A program made the position numbers and the translations under genes. Below, piece by piece: positions 60,362-64,000 of a stretch of DNA of 64,000 nucleotides (position 1 is its first letter; the number at the start of each line of letters is the position of its first letter). The notes beneath the pieces were generated by a model that saw only the letters and a list, made by a program, of their open reading frames with translations, had not been told where the DNA came from and searched no databases. The stretch comes from Staphylococcus capitis subsp. capitis. Its GTDB lineage: Bacteria > Bacillota > Bacilli > Staphylococcales > Staphylococcaceae. Where the stretch lies: assembly GCF_040739495.1 (NCBI RefSeq), contig NZ_CP145263.1:1922001-1986000 (forward strand), in the 5' to 3' direction.

Positions 60362-61055
60362 GTTTAAAATCTCCTAGCTTTATATCGTTTTTCTCTTTCG
60401 CTTTGAAAGTTACATTGTCCCCTAATTTAAATAAAGTAAAATCTTCTTGATCAGGAAAGAATAATTGAAGTGGTGTATATCCTATGACTAACCAATCGTT
60501 ATACGTATCGGTAGTTACAATTCCACATTTTTTCCCTTCTAGAATAACTGAACCAGCTGGGATAAACTTTTTTTGTTTACTCGTATGGTTAACATATAAC
60601 TTTTTATGCATGCCGGTTAAATATGGAAACCCTGGAGAATACCCCATCATTGAAACAAAGTAGTTTGCCTCAGTATGTAATTGAATAAAATCATTTAATT
60701 TCAGTTTAAGATGCTTTAATAATTCTGGGAGATCTGGACCAAACTCATCACCATATACGATAGGTACTTCAATGAGATGTTGTTCTCCTTCATGATGATT
60801 AATCTCCATTTGTATTGAATCAATTAAAGCTTTCATATATAGAAATGGTGATTGGATATTGTGATGTTTAATCATGTCTCTAGCATCATAGCAAATCATC
60901 AAATCAGATTCTGTAGGTACAATTTCAGTAATAAATGGATATGCTTTATCAATTAAATATGATCTTAATGCTAATAAATCCTCTGTAAGGTTTTGAGATA
61001 CATCTTTTTCAATAAATACAACAATAGCTTGGTCGCCTTGACTGTATATTTTCAT
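60345..61055 (-). CDS. pxpB: 5-oxoprolinase subunit B-like / KipI family protein
   Basis: A 236-residue PxpB/KipI protein. The core motif MMGYSPGFPYLTGMHKKLYV is shortened here to GYSPGFPYL, and KKFIPAGSVILEGKKCGI and YNDWLVIGYTPLQLF are also conserved. KipI of Bacillus inhibits the sporulation kinase KinA, but the general role in bacteria is as a partner of PxpC. GAGGTGG lies eight bases before the ATG. It is preceded by the small membrane-protein gene at an 18-base gap, so it belongs to the pab operon. Confidence 0.87.
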   Translation of the reverse strand: MKIYSQGDQAIVVFIEKDVSQNLTEDLLALRSYLIDKAYPFITEIVPTESDLMICYDARDMIKHHNIQSPFLYMKALIDSIQMEINHHEGEQHLIEVPIVYGDEFGPDLPELLKHLKLKLNDFIQLHTEANYFVSMMGYSPGFPYLTGMHKKLYVNHTSKQKKFIPAGSVILEGKKCGIVTTDTYNDWLVIGYTPLQLFFPDQEDFTLFKLGDNVTFKAKEKNDIKLGDFKHVNHN

Positions 61056-61073
61056 ATTTCCACCTCTTACAAA

Positions 61074-61280
61074 TTAGTGATGATAAAACACATTCATTAA
61101 ATCAATGACATGCGGCATCAACGATTTTATAAAAAGGTAAACCAGTAGACATGCACATACGCTAGTTATCGTCGCACAAATTCGTGCGTGAAGTACTTTA
61201 TCTTGCGATAACAATTTTTGAACAATATATTTATTTAAAATTGCAAGCACAACTAAGATAACTAACCATAAGATTGTCAT
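61074..61280 (-). CDS. small membrane protein between pab and pxp genes
   Basis: A 68-residue protein with two hydrophobic helices (about 1-18 and 34-53) separated by a short basic segment KLLSQDKVLHAR. GAGGTAG is just before the ATG. It is 46 bases after pabC and 18 bases before pxpB on the same strand. I do not recognise a family. The helix-loop-helix layout and position suggest a membrane anchor or a small component for the neighbouring enzymes, without direct evidence. Confidence 0.7.
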   Translation of the reverse strand: MTILWLVILVVLAILNKYIVQKLLSQDKVLHARICATITSVCACLLVYLFIKSLMPHVIDLMNVFYHH

Positions 61281-61326
61281 AGGCTACCTCTTCTTTTAAA
61301 TATTCAAAATTTCTTTCATATTAATT

Positions 61327-61935
61327 TTATAGATAAATTTTGACATCGGCAACCTCTCGTAAACTATTGATTAAATAGACATTAATTTGTTTTCTTTGTA
61401 TTTTCTTTTTAAACTCATCTATCTTAATATCTTTAGTTTTTAATTTACCTTGATCAATAAGTGATTGACGCATACAACCTCGTAGAAAATCATCATTATA
61501 ACAGGGCGTGTACCATTCATTTCCTTCCTCGATCATAATGTTACCAATATCAAATTCCAAAATTTTTCCAGCTTCATCATATAATAGTATTAAATCTGTT
61601 TCATGACTATGCTCTAAATAACGACGTTCAGAAGTTTTATTTACTATAATCGATTCGTTTACTAGATGTGATCTTTGAACCAATCGAGCTGTAAAAGTTG
61701 TTTTATCTGCTACTGGTGCGAGTACATAATTTAATTGCCCATTTTTTTCTAAAGTTAACTTCAAACGATATTTGCCATTTGTATAAGTCGTCTTTATTAA
61801 TTGAGTTAAATCATACCAATGTTGTTGATCAAAATTAAATTTTAACTGTTCACTCGATTTTGTAAGTCTTTTTAAATGATAATCTTCTCTAGAAATATAA
61901 CCATCTTCGAGTTTCATTGTTTCAAATAATTGCAT
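61327..61935 (-). CDS. pabC: aminodeoxychorismate lyase
   Basis: PabC is the class IV PLP enzyme that splits aminodeoxychorismate into 4-aminobenzoate (for folate) and pyruvate. The 202-residue protein starts MQLFETMKLEDGYISREDYHL at ATG 61935, one base after the pabB stop, with GGAG ten bases upstream. KANGKYRLKLT-like (TNGKYRLKLTLEKNG), the SERRYLEHSHETDLILLYDEAG region and LRGCMRQSL match. It is short for a PLP lyase and lower in family similarity than PabA and PabB, but the operon makes the assignment sound. Confidence 0.88.
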   Translation of the reverse strand: MQLFETMKLEDGYISREDYHLKRLTKSSEQLKFNFDQQHWYDLTQLIKTTYTNGKYRLKLTLEKNGQLNYVLAPVADKTTFTARLVQRSHLVNESIIVNKTSERRYLEHSHETDLILLYDEAGKILEFDIGNIMIEEGNEWYTPCYNDDFLRGCMRQSLIDQGKLKTKDIKIDEFKKKIQRKQINVYLINSLREVADVKIYL

Positions 61936-61936
61936 C

Positions 61937-63091
61937 TTACAAATTCTCCAAAATTTTAGTTTTAGCGTGAAATTCTTGAACCTCATTTTCAGGAATAGAA
62001 TCAATCGTAATACCTGCACCTACGCCATAGATTGCACATTGATTTCTATACTCAATAGTACGTATAGGAATATTAAAAACCATACGCCCTTCTGGTAATA
62101 ACATACCTATCGTTCCACAATAAATTGAGCGAGGAGATGACTCTAATTGTTCAATATATTTCATGGTACTTAATTTAGGTGCGCCTGTAATTGATCCACA
62201 AGGAAATAATGCATTAAAGATGTTTATAAGCTTCGTTTCCGATTCTAACTGTCCAGTAACCATGCTCGTCATTTGAAATACTGTGTTATAACATTCAATC
62301 ATAAATGGTTTATATACATTAACCGTGCCACTTTGTGAAATTCGAGCAATATCATTTCTTAACAAGTCTACGATCATCACATTTTCGGCTCTATCTTTAT
62401 TGGAATGCTTTAATTTATTAAATAATATTTTGTCTTCATCTGAAGTTTGACCTCTGGGCATAGTTCCTTTCATAGGTTTACTGACAATGACATTGTTCTT
62501 ACCTCTAAAATCCCCTTTTTGAAAAAATAATTCTGGAGAAATAGATGCAACTTTTATTTCTGGTGTATCTATAAGAGCTGTATAACTACCATTTTGTTGA
62601 TTATTTAATTTGTCATATACTTCCTTAATAGGTAACTGAATATCTGACATTAAACGCGTCGTATAATTAACTTGATAAGTGTCGCCATCTACAATGGCAT
62701 CTTGTACGTGCTTTATTTTGTTGATCATTTCTACGTCACTTTCTATAAAATTGAAGTGATGCGATAAATGATTATTTGTACTAGTGTAGCGTTGAGGACT
62801 ATTTCTCCCTAACTTCTTACCACATTTGAATGCATATGCAGCTGCTAAAATATTTGTTTCTGGTAACATATTTACACACATATGCTTATTAAAATAAGGT
62901 GCCGCTTCATACGTCAAATATAATGCGACATAATGACCTTTTTGCTGTTCATTTTCAGCAAAATGAACAACGTTTCCCACATCCTCAATACTGTATGCAA
63001 TTTCAGAATCTAAACATTCTTCCATTAATAAATGGTAGTCTGTATAACTATCTTCATCTTCATAATATCGATAATTGAATTCAACATGCAT
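61937..63091 (-). CDS. pabB: aminodeoxychorismate synthase component I
   Basis: PabB uses ammonia from PabA to aminate chorismate. The chorismate-binding C-terminal domain is recognised by SKPMKGTMPRGQTSDED, NVMIVDLLRNDIARIS, LFPCGSITGAPK and IYCGTIGML. Residue Lys in the PIKGT/PMKGT motif is that of the aminodeoxychorismate-synthase type, as opposed to the TrpE type. The start at ATG 63091 is within the end of pabA (11-base overlap); the ATG at 63109 lacks a ribosome site. The length is 384, shorter than the E. coli protein. Confidence 0.93.
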   Translation of the reverse strand: MHVEFNYRYYEDEDSYTDYHLLMEECLDSEIAYSIEDVGNVVHFAENEQQKGHYVALYLTYEAAPYFNKHMCVNMLPETNILAAAYAFKCGKKLGRNSPQRYTSTNNHLSHHFNFIESDVEMINKIKHVQDAIVDGDTYQVNYTTRLMSDIQLPIKEVYDKLNNQQNGSYTALIDTPEIKVASISPELFFQKGDFRGKNNVIVSKPMKGTMPRGQTSDEDKILFNKLKHSNKDRAENVMIVDLLRNDIARISQSGTVNVYKPFMIECYNTVFQMTSMVTGQLESETKLINIFNALFPCGSITGAPKLSTMKYIEQLESSPRSIYCGTIGMLLPEGRMVFNIPIRTIEYRNQCAIYGVGAGITIDSIPENEVQEFHAKTKILENL

Positions 63092-63668
63092 ATTGAACGC
63101 CTGCCTCATTTAAAAATAATCTAAGTTGCTCATGACCATATTCACTTAAAATAGATTCTGGATGATATTGCACACCATAAATTGATAACTGTTGATGTTG
63201 AACAGCCATAATAACGTTTTCATCATTTATCGCAGTGACCTTTAAATTATTTGGTATGCATCCCGAATCAACCATCAATGAGTGATATCTCATAACGTTA
63301 AAATCCTGAGGAAGCCCTTCGAAGATACCTTCATTAGTATGGCGTAAAATGGTGGTGTGCCCATGTATAGGTTTAGGACTATGGATAACACGACCACCAT
63401 AATATTCAACGATGGATTGAAACCCTAAGCATACGCCAAGAATAGGTATAAGTTGGTCATAATGAGAAAGAATGGTTGATAGTACTGGATAATCACTTGG
63501 TCTACCGGGCCCAGGTGAGATAATAATAGCTTTAGGGCTCAACTTTTTAAGCGTTGTAATCGTCACTTCATCAACTGATATCACTTTGATCTCATCAGTC
63601 GTTTGAACTTTAAGATAATCTATTAAATTATATGTAAAAGAATCATGGTTATCTATCATTACAATCAT
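63081..63668 (-). CDS. pabA: aminodeoxychorismate synthase glutamine amidotransferase component
   Basis: A class I glutamine amidotransferase: Cys80 in LGVCLGFQSI, His169 and Glu171 in YGVQYHPES form the triad, and the oxyanion loop is SPGPGRPSDY. It begins MIVMIDNHDSFTYNL and has 195 residues. PabA and TrpG look alike; the downstream pabB and pabC mark this one as the folate enzyme. It heads an operon of six genes ending at pxpC. It is divergent from the preQ1-controlled gene. Confidence 0.96.
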   Translation of the reverse strand: MIVMIDNHDSFTYNLIDYLKVQTTDEIKVISVDEVTITTLKKLSPKAIIISPGPGRPSDYPVLSTILSHYDQLIPILGVCLGFQSIVEYYGGRVIHSPKPIHGHTTILRHTNEGIFEGLPQDFNVMRYHSLMVDSGCIPNNLKVTAINDENVIMAVQHQQLSIYGVQYHPESILSEYGHEQLRLFLNEAGVQYAC

Positions 63669-63737
63669 AAGTTTGCTCCGAAAAATTATATTTTATTATT
63701 TCATTATCAATGTCACTCTATTATCACAGAACTTGAC

Positions 63738-63766
63738 TTGATTTTATACAGTATATCGTTTATTCT
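63738..63766 (+). promoter_or_regulatory. candidate promoter of the preQ1-controlled transcript
   Basis: TTGATT (63738-63743), a 17-base spacer and TATTCT (63761-63766) would start transcription about 15 bases before the riboswitch. Confidence 0.45.
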
Positions 63767-63789
63767 ATTTTGCGTACAAAATTAATAAA

Positions 63790-63828
63790 AAGAGGTTCCT
63801 AGCCGAAACCCTCTATAAAAAACTAGAC
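63790..63828 (+). promoter_or_regulatory. preQ1-I riboswitch aptamer
   Basis: AGAGG (63791-63795) pairs with CCTCT (63810-63814) as stem P1. CTAG in the loop (63799-63802) can pair with CTAG at 63823-63826 to make the H-type pseudoknot, and the linker TATAAAAAA is the A-rich strand that lines the ligand pocket. The order and spacing match the class I preQ1 consensus of Bacillus closely. It should sense preQ1 (or preQ0 and guanine weakly) and control the gene starting at 63977. Confidence 0.93.
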
Positions 63829-63909
63829 AAGTATTCAACTACTATGAATGCGAGTATACATATACTTTTGGTTATATGATTAAAACTATATGTGTTCTTA
63901 CATCCCCAT

Positions 63910-63941
63910 GTCTATCTTTTTTATAGAGATAGACTTTTTTT
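63910..63941 (+). terminator. expression-platform terminator of the preQ1 riboswitch
   Basis: GTCTATCT (63910-63917) and AGATAGAC (63927-63934) form an 8-bp stem with a 9-base loop, followed by seven T. It lies between the aptamer and the start codon. Transcription attenuation on preQ1 binding is the likely mechanism. Confidence 0.85.
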
Positions 63942-63976
63942 ATGTCAAAATTTAATAATAATGAGGAGTAATTGCT

Positions 63977-64000
63977 ATGACTAAAAGTACCTTAGACAAA
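63977..64000 (+). CDS. start of the riboswitch-controlled gene (partial)
   Basis: ATG at 63977 preceded by AATGAGGAG; the first eight codons read MTKSTLDK before the window ends. The preQ1 riboswitch indicates a queuosine synthesis or transport gene, probably the first of a queC/queD/queE-type set. The product itself cannot be identified from eight residues. Confidence 0.6.

Overview
The window is a stretch of AT-rich Firmicute chromosome whose gene content and order match the conserved core of Staphylococcus (the ltaS / nrdIEF / tarO / secA / uvrBA / lgt / clpP neighbourhood). Several proteins are close to S. aureus versions I know: LtaS has 646 residues with Thr300 and an Ala-Leu-Ala cleavage site ending at residue 217, and GdpS, MurB and FakB1 also fit. 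It differs from S. aureus in places; for example, no sst iron-transport genes lie between nrdF and murB. I would call it a non-aureus Staphylococcus and cannot fix the species from sequence alone. There are no prophages, insertion sequences, CRISPR arrays or obvious islands.

Layout. 1-1.1 kb: the end of an SDR epimerase gene and a small membrane protein (+). 1.3-5.3 kb: clpP with a CtsR-controlled promoter, tRNA-Arg(CCG) on the other strand, then whiA-yvcK-rapZ. 5.5-10.2 kb: hprK-lgt-acetyltransferase-TPR-trxB, transcribed leftward. 10.7-16.7 kb: the SOS-linked uvrB-uvrA pair and an HD/csbA pair. 17-24 kb: a LysM-CHAP wall hydrolase gene broken by one stop codon, prfB with its +1 frameshift, secA, a secreted amidase and hpf. 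24-29 kb: comFA-comFC, fakB1, an IMPACT-family gene and tarO behind a GC-rich, probably structured leader. 29.5-38.2 kb: gdpS, a two-part ThrE/YjjP-type exporter, pepT, glycerate kinase, a bacilliredoxin-like gene, a lipoprotein, a GrpB-like gene, murB and a CHY zinc-finger gene. 38.4-42.4 kb: nrdI-nrdE-nrdF under NrdR boxes. 42.7-47 kb: an EamA transporter with queF, the peptide transporter dtpT behind a CodY-like site, and a lipid kinase. 47.3-55.7 kb (-): a deoxyribonucleotidase, hisC, an ABC pair that fits the ergothioneine importer EgtUV, and uup-recQ. 55.8-59 kb: a ZIP metal transporter and ltaS with an exact WalR-type box far upstream. 59.3-63.7 kb (-): one apparent operon pabA-pabB-pabC-small membrane protein-pxpB-pxpC. 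The right edge holds a preQ1-I riboswitch and the first codons of the gene it controls.

How it fits together. Much of the window serves the envelope: lipoprotein maturation (lgt), wall and lipoteichoic acid (tarO, ltaS), peptidoglycan precursors (murB, with yvcK/rapZ as likely metabolic regulators), secretion (secA) and hydrolases. A second theme is DNA and nucleotide supply (uvrAB, recQ, nrdIEF, comF, nucleotidases). A third is queuosine and folate: the preQ1 riboswitch and pab operon are at the right edge, while queF sits about 20 kb away with a transporter. No clearly new defence or mobile system is visible. The observations I find most worth following are the tarO leader, the pab-pxpBC operon lacking pxpA, the EamA-queF pair, the EgtUV candidate and the broken LysM-CHAP gene.
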